This document shows positions 49,803-58,032 of a DNA stretch of 64,000 bases, piece after piece. Source of the stretch: Streptomyces sp. VRA16 Mangrove soil (GTDB lineage: Bacteria; Actinomycetota; Actinomycetes; Streptomycetales; Streptomycetaceae); assembly GCF_017377775.1 (NCBI RefSeq), contig NZ_JAFVLN010000022.1, positions 62,001 through 126,000 on the forward strand, read 5' to 3'. Position numbers and translations under genes: made by a program. The notes under the pieces are model-generated. The model was not told the origin of the DNA and made no database searches. It saw nothing but the letters and a program-made list of their open reading frames with translations. How positions within the stretch are numbered: the first letter of the stretch is position 1; each line of letters opens with the position of its first letter.

Positions 49803-50130
49803 CGTTCGTGACCTTCGCGGTCGGCGCGTGGGCTCCGCATGGGCAACCATCAGAGCGCCAGGGTCGTCTCAGGTGGCAGAGACCCACCGCCGACCGAGGG
49901 TCCGAACGAGGGCCGTTTCACTCGTGCCCCACGGCCTGACCTGCGTCTCTGTGGCCCCCGGCGGCTGCTCGCCGGGCCTTCTCGCGCAGTGTGGCGCGAC
50001 AGGGTACTGCATGATCAGAAAAAAGATGGGCGGCTTGGGAATTCTGTCCGGATTCCAGGCGTTGATTCGTTCGGATGCAGGGCACCCGTGAAGGGCGTAC
50101 AAGCCGACCTACCACCGCAAGGGAGCACGC
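49803..50130. other. 328-bp upstream region of hrdD
   Basis: No supported gene. Short open frames occur but have no ribosome-binding sites. The region carries the sigma-R-type promoter at 50,038-50,063 and an A-rich patch (GAAAAAAGATG near 50,020) just before it; a second promoter for hrdD is possible there. Confidence 0.5.
50038..50063 (+). promoter_or_regulatory. sigma-R-type promoter of hrdD
   Basis: GGAAT (50,038-50,042) and GTT (50,061-50,063) are separated by exactly 18 bases, the GGAAT-N18-GTT pattern of the thiol-oxidative-stress sigma factor SigR. hrdD is a known SigR target in S. coelicolor. The expected start site lies near 50,070, leaving a leader of about 60 bases. Confidence 0.8.
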
Positions 50131-51150
50131 ATGGCAACCCGTGCCGTAGCCCGTCGTAAGTCCGCCGCCTCCGGCGAGACTGATGCGGCACGCAGTGTTC
50201 GCGCCGTAGGCGGGGAGATCGCCGACCGCGACCTGGTCGGCATGTACCTCGACGAGATCGCGCGCACACCGCTGCTCGACGCCGCCAAGGAAGTCGAGCT
50301 GTCCCAGACCATCGAGGCGGGCGTCTACGCCCAGCAGATCCTCGACGGTGAGCTCGGCGATCTCCCGGCCAGCCAGGCCGCGGGCAAGGCGTCCCGCGAG
50401 GAGCTGGAGGCCCTGGTCGCGGAGTCCGAGAAGGCCAAGGACATCTTCATCAGGTCGAACCTGCGCCTGGTGGTCGCCGTGGCCCGTCGCTACCCGCGCG
50501 CGGGTCTGCCGCTGCTCGACCTGATCCAGGAGGGGAACGCCGGCCTGGTGCGCGCGGTCGAGAAGTTCGACTACCGCAAGGGCTTCAAGTTCTCCACGTA
50601 CGCGACGTGGTGGATCCGTCAGGCCATCACCCGTTCCATAGCCGATCAGTCCCGCACCATCCGTCTCCCCGTCCACCTGGTCGAGGAGCTGGGCCGGATC
50701 CGCCGCGTGCAGCGCGAGTTCAACCGCGAGCACGGGCGCGAGCCGGAGCCCGCGGAGATCGCCGCCCAGCTCGACAAGACGACGCCGGAGCGCGTCACCG
50801 ACGTCCTGGACTGGGCCCGCGACCCGGTCTCGCTGAACATGTCGGTGGACGACGAGGGCGAGACCCAGTTCGGCGACCTCCTGGAGGACACGTCGGCGGT
50901 CAGCCCCGAGCAGTCGGTGCTCACGCTGCTGCGCAGCGAGGAGCTCGACGACCTCATCGGGCGTCTCGACCAGCGCACCGCGTCCATCATCAAGATGCGG
51001 TACGGCATCGACGACGGCCGCGAGCGCACGCTCACCGAGGTCGGCAAGGAGCACGGCCTCACCCGCGAGCGCATCCGCCAGATCGAGAAGCACGCGCTCC
51101 TTGAGCTGAAGAAGCTGGCGCGGGACACCGGGTTCGACGCCGCGGCGTAA
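50131..51150 (+). CDS. hrdD: RNA polymerase principal-like sigma factor HrdD
   Basis: A 339-residue group 2 sigma-70 factor. Region 1.2/2 includes DLVGMYLDEIARTPLLDAAK, SNLRLVVAVARRYPRAGLPL, LDLIQEGNAGLVRAVEKFDY and the -10 recognition helix KFSTYATWWIRQAITRSIA. Region 3 and region 4.2 follow (TLTEVGKEHGLTRERIRQIE). It lacks the long region 1.1 of HrdB. Length, the SigR-type promoter, and the PAT-like and fructose-operon neighbours all fit hrdD rather than hrdA or hrdC. AAGGGAG precedes the ATG. Confidence 0.9.
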   Translation: MATRAVARRKSAASGETDAARSVRAVGGEIADRDLVGMYLDEIARTPLLDAAKEVELSQTIEAGVYAQQILDGELGDLPASQAAGKASREELEALVAESEKAKDIFIRSNLRLVVAVARRYPRAGLPLLDLIQEGNAGLVRAVEKFDYRKGFKFSTYATWWIRQAITRSIADQSRTIRLPVHLVEELGRIRRVQREFNREHGREPEPAEIAAQLDKTTPERVTDVLDWARDPVSLNMSVDDEGETQFGDLLEDTSAVSPEQSVLTLLRSEELDDLIGRLDQRTASIIKMRYGIDDGRERTLTEVGKEHGLTRERIRQIEKHALLELKKLARDTGFDAAA

Positions 51151-51180
51151 CCCCTCCAGGGGGAGCGCGGGGTGGGTGCG

Positions 51181-51237
51181 GCCCCGTAAGGGGCGCGGAG
51201 CCGCACATCGATACGGTCCCGCGCCCCCTTACGGGGC
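51181..51237. terminator. bidirectional stem-loop between hrdD and the WYL gene
   Basis: GCCCCGTAAGGGGCGCGG (51,181-51,198) pairs with 51,219-51,237 apart from one extra C, giving an 18-bp stem with a 20-base loop. The WYL-gene stop codon (TAA) lies inside the right arm. It should end transcripts from both sides. Confidence 0.75.
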
Positions 51238-52206
51238 GCTCCGCACCATTCGATCCCCCAACTCCCGCACCACATCGGCCAGTTGCCGGGGGCCCCGGAC
51301 CCGGAAGTCGAACCCGGTCATCGCCAAGCGCACCGCCATCCACTCGACGGCGTCGGACGTCGTGGTCCGCAGCCGGCACCCCGAACCGTCCGGCAGAGCC
51401 TCGAGCGGCCCGACCGCCGGAGGCACCCGCTCGGCGACGGCGTCGACCGGCGCCGAGAACTCCACGTCCAGCTCGTACGCGCCGCCGCCCCGGGACGCCA
51501 CCCCTCGCCGTACGAACTCCGCGGCGCCCCCCTCCGGCACCTCCCGCGGAGCGAACCGCGCCCCGGTCGCGAACGGCTCCGACAGCCGGTCGACCCGGAA
51601 CGTCCGCCAGGCGTCACGGTCGATGTCGTACGCGACGAGGTACCAGCGCCGCCCGGTGGAGACGAGCTGGGCCGGCTCGACCAGGCGGCGCGTGTCCGCG
51701 CCGTCGGCCGCGCGGTAGTGGAACCGCAGCCGCTCGCGCCCCGCCGTCGCCGAGGCGATCACGGTCAGCGTCTCGGGGCTGATCGTCGCGCCGTCCCCCG
51801 AGGTGAGCGGGATCGTCGCCGCCTGGAGCGCGGCCACCCGGTGCCGGAGCCGTCCCGGCAGCACCTGTTCCAGCTTGGCGAGGGCCCGCACCGACGCCTC
51901 CTCCACGCCCTCGACGGCGTGCCCGGCCCCGGCGCGCAGGCCCACCGCGATGGCGACCGCCTCCTCGTCGTCGAGGACGAGCGGCGGCAGCGCCTTGCCC
52001 GCGACGAGCCGGTAGCCGCCGTCCGAGCCCATCGTGGCCTGCACGGGATAGCCGAGGTCGCGCAGCCGGTCGATGTCGCGGCGGACGGTGCGACGCGAGA
52101 CCCCGAGCCGGTCGGCGAGCTCGCCGCCGGGCCACTCGCGTGGGGTCTGCAGCAGGGAGAGGAGTTGGAGAAGCCTGGCCGGTGTGTCCGTACTGGGCGT
52201 CGTCAT
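51229..52206 (-). CDS. WYL-domain transcriptional regulator (YafY family)
   Basis: A 325-residue regulator. An HTH_11 domain spans about residues 8-62 (ELADRLGVSRRTVRRDIDRL, RDLGYPVQATMGSDGGYRL). The WYL domain spans about 140-225 with RRWYLVAYDIDRDAWRTFRV holding the W-Y-L motif. A C-terminal WCX region ends near residue 320. ATG at 52,206 has GGAG close upstream; a TTG seven codons earlier is an alternative. It diverges from an MFS pump 62 bp away that it likely controls. Confidence 0.9.
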   Translation of the reverse strand: MTTPSTDTPARLLQLLSLLQTPREWPGGELADRLGVSRRTVRRDIDRLRDLGYPVQATMGSDGGYRLVAGKALPPLVLDDEEAVAIAVGLRAGAGHAVEGVEEASVRALAKLEQVLPGRLRHRVAALQAATIPLTSGDGATISPETLTVIASATAGRERLRFHYRAADGADTRRLVEPAQLVSTGRRWYLVAYDIDRDAWRTFRVDRLSEPFATGARFAPREVPEGGAAEFVRRGVASRGGGAYELDVEFSAPVDAVAERVPPAVGPLEALPDGSGCRLRTTTSDAVEWMAVRLAMTGFDFRVRGPRQLADVVRELGDRMVRSAP

Positions 52207-52268
52207 GTGCTCCAGGATGCCCGGCAACTAGGACACGATCTGACCTACATGGCCTTTAGCTTGAGGAC

Positions 52269-53777
52269 ATGACCTCAACCGCAGCACCGCAGACCACGGG
52301 GGCCGGGGCCGGCGACCGCCGTCGCTGGTTCGCGCTCGCCATCGTGATGACGGCGGCGTTCATGGACCTCGTGGACGTCACGATCGTCAACGTCGCCCTG
52401 CCCACCATCCAGCACGACGAGGGCGCGAGCTCCGGGCAGATCCAGTGGATAACGGCCGGTTACGCGCTCGCCTTCGCGGCCCTGCTGATCACGGGCGGCC
52501 GGCTCGGCGACATCTTCGGCCGCAAGCGCCTCTTCCTGCTCGGCATCGCCGGCTTCACGGTCGCCTCGGCGCTGTGCGGGTTCGCCGCGAACCCGGAGAT
52601 GCTGGTCGCCTCCCGGATCCTCCAGGGCGGCATGGCGGCGATGATGGTGCCGCAGGTCCTGTCGATCGTGCACGCCACGTTCCCGGCGCACGAGCGCGGC
52701 AAGGTCTTCGGCCTGTTCGGCGCGATCGTCGGGCTCGGCGCGGTCACCGGGCCGCTGCTCGGCGCGCTGCTCACCGAGTGGAACATCGCGGGCCTGGAGT
52801 GGCGCCCGATCTTCCTCATCAACCTGCCCGTCGGCATCGCCGCGCTGATCCTCGGCTCCCGCGTCATCACCGAGTCGAAGGCGCCCCGGGCCCTCAAGCT
52901 CGACCTCGTGGGCGTGGTCCTGGTGACCCTCGCGATGCTGGCACTGGTCTACCCGCTCACCCAGGGCCGCGAGAACGGCTGGCCGGTGTGGGGCTTCGTG
53001 ATGATGGCCGCGTCCGTCGTGATCGTCGGCGTCCTCGTCGCGTACGAGAAGGCGAAGAAGCGGCGCGACGGTTCCCCGCTCATCGAGCTGTCGCTGTTCA
53101 GGGTGAAGAGCTTCGCGGCCGGCATCGCCGTGCAGACCGTCTTCGGTGTCGCGACCGGCATCTTCTTCCTGACCTGGACGCTCTACATGCAGCTCGGCCT
53201 CGGCTGGAGCCCGCTGCGGGCGGGTCTGACGGGCGTCCCGTTCTCCCTCGCGGTCTCCGTCGCCGCCGGCGTCTCGGTGCAGAAGCTGGTGCCGCGCTTC
53301 GGCCGCAAGGTCCTCCAGACGGGCGCGCTGCTGATGGCCGCGGGCGTCCTGATCTACGTGGGGGAGGCCGGGCACTACGGCCTGGCCATCGCCTCCTGGC
53401 AGATGGCGCTGCCGCTCGTGGTGATGGGCCTCGGCATGGGCCTGATCGTCGCCCCGCTGACCGACGCGGTGCTCTCCGAAGTGCCGCGTGAGCACGCCGG
53501 GTCGGCGTCCGGGCTGATCAACACCGTGATGCAGATGGGCAACGCGCTGGGCCTGAGCCTGGTCTCGGTCGTCTTCTTCAACGTCGTCGAGGACCACGCG
53601 GCCCAGGGCGCCGCGGCCTTCGTCGACGGATTCCGCAGCGCGCTGCTGTGGGCGGCCGGGATCCTGGTCGGCATCTTCCTGCTGATGTTCGCGCTGCCGG
53701 GGAGGGCCTTGGGCGGGACGGGCGAGTACGATACCGTCGCGCCGGAGGAGGCGAAGGAGCCCGAACTGGTCGGCTGA
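52269..53777 (+). CDS. MFS exporter, DHA2 family
   Basis: A 502-residue, 14-TM exporter: FMDLVDVTIVNVALPTIQHD (motif D1), GGRLGDIFGRKRLFLLG (motif A), GAIVGLGAVTGPLLGALLTE (motif C). The acidic C-terminal tail is cytosolic. ATG at 52,269. The 62-bp space to the WYL gene includes TAGG-N11-CCTA (52,230-52,248), a possible operator. Convergent with the binding-protein gene, 15 bp apart. Confidence 0.92.
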   Translation: MTSTAAPQTTGAGAGDRRRWFALAIVMTAAFMDLVDVTIVNVALPTIQHDEGASSGQIQWITAGYALAFAALLITGGRLGDIFGRKRLFLLGIAGFTVASALCGFAANPEMLVASRILQGGMAAMMVPQVLSIVHATFPAHERGKVFGLFGAIVGLGAVTGPLLGALLTEWNIAGLEWRPIFLINLPVGIAALILGSRVITESKAPRALKLDLVGVVLVTLAMLALVYPLTQGRENGWPVWGFVMMAASVVIVGVLVAYEKAKKRRDGSPLIELSLFRVKSFAAGIAVQTVFGVATGIFFLTWTLYMQLGLGWSPLRAGLTGVPFSLAVSVAAGVSVQKLVPRFGRKVLQTGALLMAAGVLIYVGEAGHYGLAIASWQMALPLVVMGLGMGLIVAPLTDAVLSEVPREHAGSASGLINTVMQMGNALGLSLVSVVFFNVVEDHAAQGAAAFVDGFRSALLWAAGILVGIFLLMFALPGRALGGTGEYDTVAPEEAKEPELVG

Positions 53778-53792
53778 GCCGGGCCGTTGGTC

Positions 53793-55043
53793 TCAGGCGC
53801 TGGACCCCACCTGGTCCAGCGCCTCCAGCACGTGCGCCGGGTCGCCGCCGGGAGCCACCGCCGCGCCGATCCGCTCCCGGATCGCGGCGCGCACCGTGGC
53901 CCACGAGCGCAGGCCCACCGGATGGAACTCGGCGACCGGCAGCTCCGCGACGAACGGCCACAGGGCGCGCTGCGAGCGGTCCTCCTGGAGTGCCTCCGAG
54001 TCGCTCGCCGTCGCCGGGAGGGTGCCGGTGTCCGCGCCGTAGGTGCGGGCGGACGGCGAGGTGAACAGGAACGACAGGAACGTCCTGGCCGCGTCCAGCC
54101 GGCCGTTCGCCTTGAACGCCATCAGCCAGTCGTTGAGCCCGACCGGCGGCGCCGCCCCGCTGCCGTCCCGCTTCGGGAAGGGCGCGGTCGCGTACTTCAG
54201 GCCCGCCCGGTCGGCGGCGGAGAGCAGCACCGGGTGGGCGAGCAGCATCCCGGCCTTCCCCTGCAGGAACTGCGCGTACGCCTGCGTCCTGGTGAGCTTC
54301 GCCGGGTCGGCGCCCGCGAGGCCCGGCACGACGAGCTTGTCGCGCAGCCAGGTCAGCGTCGCCTCGTTCTCCGGGTTCGCGAAGTCGTACCCGGAGACGG
54401 ACGCGTAGCCGCCGTCGCCCGCGAGCAGCCAGGCCAGCAGCTCGTCCTCGGACGCCTCGGGGCCGAAGGTGAGCGCGTACGGCGTGGCGACCCCGATCCG
54501 CTGCAACGCCTGGGCGCAGGAGCGCAGTTCGGCCCACGACGTGGGTGCCTGTGCGAGCCCGGCCTGCTCGAAGAGCGCCTTGTTCCAGAACAGCCGCGGG
54601 GCGCTGGCCTGGGTCGCCAGGCCGTACTGGACCGCGTCGACCTTGCCCGCGTCGGCGAACGAGGCGATGAAGTTCGCCTGGACGGGCACCTCGAAGAGCT
54701 CGTCGGCCGAGTACAGCCGGCCGTCCTGCGCGTACGGGGCGAAGAAGTTGCCCTCGGAGATGTCGGGCGCGCGGCCGTCCTTGACCCGGCGGGTGAGCGT
54801 CGCGTCCAGCTTGAGGAAGGGGACGCGCTCCACCTTCACCCTGATCGCCGGGTGCTTCTTCTCGAACGCCCGCACCGCGGCGTCCCACCGCTTCTCGATG
54901 GAGGTGCCGACGGTGCCGTCGTATCCGGCGAGCAGCACGTCGAGGGTGACGGTGTCGCCGTCGCCCGCGCCGCAGCCGCTCATCGCCAGGGCGCCCGCCC
55001 CGGTCAGGCCCGCCGTCTGAAGTAGGAACCGCCGTCGCCGCAC
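53793..55043 (-). CDS. extracellular solute-binding lipoprotein, sugar ABC type, orphan
   Basis: A 416-residue family 1 binding protein. The N-terminus MRRRRFLLQTAGLTGAGALA has a twin-arginine-like R-R-x-F-L-L motif and the lipobox A-M-S-G-C puts the lipid on Cys23 or 24. The remainder matches multiple-sugar binding proteins (FEKKHPAIRVKVERVPF, TPYALTFGPEASEDELLAWL). GTG at 55,043. No permease or ATPase gene is adjacent, so it either works with a system elsewhere or is a leftover. It diverges from the SDR gene. Confidence 0.85.
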   Translation of the reverse strand: MRRRRFLLQTAGLTGAGALAMSGCGAGDGDTVTLDVLLAGYDGTVGTSIEKRWDAAVRAFEKKHPAIRVKVERVPFLKLDATLTRRVKDGRAPDISEGNFFAPYAQDGRLYSADELFEVPVQANFIASFADAGKVDAVQYGLATQASAPRLFWNKALFEQAGLAQAPTSWAELRSCAQALQRIGVATPYALTFGPEASEDELLAWLLAGDGGYASVSGYDFANPENEATLTWLRDKLVVPGLAGADPAKLTRTQAYAQFLQGKAGMLLAHPVLLSAADRAGLKYATAPFPKRDGSGAAPPVGLNDWLMAFKANGRLDAARTFLSFLFTSPSARTYGADTGTLPATASDSEALQEDRSQRALWPFVAELPVAEFHPVGLRSWATVRAAIRERIGAAVAPGGDPAHVLEALDQVGSSA

Positions 55044-55117
55044 CGTGCTCGCCCCCGCTGTTCTGTTCTGCCTGCATCGGCTCTGCCTGCGTCAGCACTG
55101 CCGCATCAGTACTGCCG

Positions 55118-55134
55118 ATGGCACATTGTGCCAT
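55118..55134. promoter_or_regulatory. perfect 17-bp palindrome between the binding-protein and SDR genes
   Basis: ATGGCACATTGTGCCAT is an 8-1-8 dyad, 75 bp from the binding-protein start and 58 bp from the SDR start. It looks like a LacI/GntR-type operator. No such regulator gene lies beside it. Confidence 0.6.
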
Positions 55135-55191
55135 GCGGGCATACTATGACTACATGGCAGGTGTGGTACCCCCAGCGAAGTGGAGCCTGTG

Positions 55192-55956
55192 ATGAACGAC
55201 CTGACCGGCAAGACCGTCCTCGTCTCCGGCGGAGCCCGCGGCATCGGCGCCGAGATCGCCCGGCGCGCGGTGGCCGCGGGAGGCAATGTCGTGATCGGTG
55301 ACGTACTCGACGACGAGGGCGGGGCGCTCGCCGCCGAGCTGGGTGAGCGGGCCCGCTTCGTCCACCTCGACGTCACCTCGGAGGAGGCGTGGCAGGCGGC
55401 GGTCGCGTACGCGGGCGCCGAGTTCGGCGGGGTGCACGGACTCGTCAACAACGCCGGGGTCTCCACCGGCATGCCGCTGGACCAGGAGAGCCTGGAGCAC
55501 TTCCGCAAGGTCGTCGACATCAACCTCGTCGGCGTCTTCGCCGGGATGAAGACCGCCATCCCCGCGATGAAGGAGGCCGGCGGCGGCTCCATCGTCAACA
55601 TCTCCTCGGCCGCCGGTCTGATGGGGCTCGCGCTCACCTCCTCGTACGGGGCCTCGAAGTGGGCCGTGCGCGGCCTCACCAAGATCGCGGCGGTGGAGCA
55701 GGGCACGGCGAAGATCCGGGTGAACTCGGTGCACCCCGGCATGACGTACACCCCGATGACCGCCCAGCTCGGCATCCCGCGCGGCGACGGCGGCTACCCG
55801 AACACCCCGATGGGCCGGGTCGGCGAGGCCGAGGAGATAGCGAACGCCGTGGTGTTCCTGCTCTCGGACGACGCCGCGTACGTGACCGGCGCCGAGCTGG
55901 CCGTGGACGGCGGCTGGACCACCGGGCCGACGGTGAAGTACGTGATGGGGCAGTAG
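55192..55956 (+). CDS. short-chain dehydrogenase/reductase
   Basis: A 254-residue classical SDR: VLVSGGARGIGAEIARRAV for NAD(P) binding, DVLDDEGG with an acidic residue after strand 2 that favours NAD, LVNNAGVSTGMPLDQ, NISSAAGLMGL with catalytic Ser, and YGASKWAVRGL with Tyr-x3-Lys. The end resembles 3-alpha/20-beta-hydroxysteroid dehydrogenases of Streptomyces. ATG at 55,192 has GGAG 7 bases upstream. Substrate unknown. Confidence 0.92.
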   Translation: MNDLTGKTVLVSGGARGIGAEIARRAVAAGGNVVIGDVLDDEGGALAAELGERARFVHLDVTSEEAWQAAVAYAGAEFGGVHGLVNNAGVSTGMPLDQESLEHFRKVVDINLVGVFAGMKTAIPAMKEAGGGSIVNISSAAGLMGLALTSSYGASKWAVRGLTKIAAVEQGTAKIRVNSVHPGMTYTPMTAQLGIPRGDGGYPNTPMGRVGEAEEIANAVVFLLSDDAAYVTGAELAVDGGWTTGPTVKYVMGQ

Positions 55957-56162
55957 CCGCGGCGCGCTGCCGGCGTGGGCCCGGTCCTCCTTCCCGGAGG
56001 GCCGGGCCCTTCGCCGTTTCCGGCGCGGGACCAATGCCCGTTTGTGTCTGTGGGATGCCCGAACCTGTTTACTTTCCGGAAAAGCGGTCGTAGCCTCGGG
56101 GTGAAGCCACAGATTCGGGCACACTCAAAAAGACTCAATGGTGAGGGCACAGGTAAACGGGC

Positions 56163-56924
56163 ATGTACGCACCGGAGCGCCAGCAGGAGATCCTCCGTCT
56201 CGCACGGGACGGCGGCCGGGTCGACGTGCTGTCCCTCGCGGAGGAGTTCCAGGTCACCGCCGAGACCATCCGGCGTGACCTGAAGGCCCTGGACCGCGCC
56301 GGTCTCGTCCGCCGGGTGCACGGCGGCGCCATCCCGGCCGGACGCCTCGACTTCGAGCCCGACCTCGCCGAGCGCGAGTCCACCGCGGCCGACGAGAAGG
56401 ACCGCATCGCGCGCGCCGCCCTCGCCGAACTGCCGGGCGAGGGCAGCATCGTCCTCGACGCCGGTACGTCCGTCGCCCGGCTCGCCGCGATGCTGCCGCT
56501 GGAGTCGGAGCTGACCGTCGTCACGCACTCGCTGCCCACCGCGGCCCGGCTCGCCGACCACCCCGGCATCCAGCTGCACCTCGTCGGCGGCCGGGTCCGC
56601 CACCGCACCCGGGCCGCCGTCGACGCCTGGGCGCTGCGCGCCTACAGCGAGATCCGCGCCGACGTCGTCTTCCTCGCGGCCAACGGCTTCTCGGCCGCCT
56701 CCGGCCTGACCACGCCCGACCTCGCGGAGGCCGCCGTCAAGCGCGCCGCCCTCGCCGCGGCCCGCCGGGTCGTGCTGCTCGCCGACTCCGGCAAGCACGG
56801 CCAGGAGCACTTCGCCCGCTTCGGCGACCTCGCCGACGTCGACCTATTGATCACCGACACCGGCCTCGCCGACGAGGACGCGGCCGCCATCGAGGCGGGC
56901 GGCACGGAGGTGATCCGCGCGTGA
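56163..56924 (+). CDS. DeoR/GlpR-family repressor of the fructose operon
   Basis: A 253-residue regulator. The HTH is MYAPERQQEILRLARDGGRV, LSLAEEFQVTAETIRRDLKA and LVRRVHGGAIP. The sugar-phosphate sensor part is a DeoRC domain (IVLDAGTSVARLAAML, VVTHSLPTAARLAD, DVVFLAANGFSAASGLTTPD). It begins the fru operon and its stop overlaps the fruK start, so it likely responds to fructose-1-phosphate and controls its own operon. A direct repeat ACTCAAAAAGACTCAA lies about 40 bp upstream. Confidence 0.92.
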   Translation: MYAPERQQEILRLARDGGRVDVLSLAEEFQVTAETIRRDLKALDRAGLVRRVHGGAIPAGRLDFEPDLAERESTAADEKDRIARAALAELPGEGSIVLDAGTSVARLAAMLPLESELTVVTHSLPTAARLADHPGIQLHLVGGRVRHRTRAAVDAWALRAYSEIRADVVFLAANGFSAASGLTTPDLAEAAVKRAALAAARRVVLLADSGKHGQEHFARFGDLADVDLLITDTGLADEDAAAIEAGGTEVIRA

Positions 56925-57922
56925 ACCACCTCAACACCCCTGGCACGACCCCCAGTTCGGAAGCGGTACCCGGCATGATCCTCACCGTCACCCCCAACCC
57001 CTCCCTCGACCGCACCTACGAGGTCCCCGGCCTCGACCGCGGCGAGGTCGTGCGCGCCAGCGGCGAGCGCATGGACCCGGGCGGCAAGGGCGTCAACGTC
57101 TCGCGGGCGGTCGCCGCCGCCGGCGCCCCCACCCTCGCCGTCCTCCCGCTGGGCGGCGCCCCCGGCGCCCTCGTCGCGGACCTCCTCGACGGGCAGGGCA
57201 TCAAGGTCGCCCCGGTGCCCGTCGCGGGCCAGACCCGTTCCAACATCGCGCTCGCCGAGCCCGACGGAACGCTGACGAAGATCAACGCCCCCGGGCCCGA
57301 ACTGACCGCCGAGGAAGCCGAGTCGCTGCTCTCCACCGTCGGTGAGCGGTCGGCCGGGGCGGACTGGATCGCCTGCTGCGGCAGCCTGCCGCGCGGCCTC
57401 GCCCCGTCCTGGTACGCCGAGCTGGTGGCCCGCGCGCACGAGGCGGGCGCCCGTATCGCGCTCGACACCTCGGGCCCCGCGCTCCTCGCCGCCCTGCGCG
57501 AGCGCCCCGACGTCGTCAAGCCCAACGCCGAGGAGCTCGCCGAGGCCGTGGGCCGCCCGCTCGCCACCGTCGGCGACGCGGTCAAGGCGGCCGAAGAACT
57601 GCGGGAGCTGGGTGCGGCGGCCGTGCTCGCCTCCCTCGGGGCCGACGGGCAGATCCTGGTCGACGCGTCCGGTACGTGGTTCGCCTCCGCCCCCGTCGAC
57701 GCCGTACGCAGCAACGTCGGCGCCGGGGACTCCTCGCTCGCCGGCTTCCTGATCGCCGGCGGCGAAGGCCCCGAGGCCCTCACCTCGGCGGTCGCCCACG
57801 GCGCGGCGGCGGTCCAGCTGCCGGGCAGCGCGATGCCGACGCCGGGGGACCTGCGGCCGGAGGCGGTGAGCGTGACGGTGGACGTTCCGCTGGACCGTCC
57901 TCTGAAGGAGGCCGTGCGATGA
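56921..57922 (+). CDS. fruK: 1-phosphofructokinase (PfkB family)
   Basis: A 333-residue ribokinase-type enzyme phosphorylating fructose-1-phosphate to fructose-1,6-bisphosphate. MILTVTPNPSLDRTYEVPGL, DPGGKGVNVSRAVAAAGAP and the C-terminal SNVGAGDSSLAGFLIAGG with catalytic Asp are typical. The GTG at 56,921 is chosen because GGAGGTGATC, a full match to the 16S tail, lies 5 bases upstream and GTGA overlaps the regulator stop. The core family would begin at the internal ATG 56,975, so 18 extra N-terminal residues are present. Confidence 0.93.
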   Translation: MNHLNTPGTTPSSEAVPGMILTVTPNPSLDRTYEVPGLDRGEVVRASGERMDPGGKGVNVSRAVAAAGAPTLAVLPLGGAPGALVADLLDGQGIKVAPVPVAGQTRSNIALAEPDGTLTKINAPGPELTAEEAESLLSTVGERSAGADWIACCGSLPRGLAPSWYAELVARAHEAGARIALDTSGPALLAALRERPDVVKPNAEELAEAVGRPLATVGDAVKAAEELRELGAAAVLASLGADGQILVDASGTWFASAPVDAVRSNVGAGDSSLAGFLIAGGEGPEALTSAVAHGAAAVQLPGSAMPTPGDLRPEAVSVTVDVPLDRPLKEAVR

Positions 57923-58032
57923 CAGCCCCCACCGCCGAAGCGCCGCTCAGGGGCGCGACCGGTACCGCATCAGCCGGATCCGCCGGCGCCACACCGACCC
58001 CGCAGAACCGTAGGCAAAGGAGCCCGCGATGA
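57919..58032 (+). CDS. 37-aa open frame bridging fruK and fruA
   Basis: ATG at 57,919 overlaps the fruK stop (ATGA) and has GAAGGAGG 7 bases upstream. The frame ends at 58,032, overlapping the fruA ATG (ATGA) at 58,029. The peptide is rich in Ala, Thr, Pro and Gly with an Arg-rich end (QNRRQRSPR). It may exist only to couple translation of fruK to fruA; no family is known to me. Confidence 0.5.
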   Translation: MTAPTAEAPLRGATGTASAGSAGATPTPQNRRQRSPR

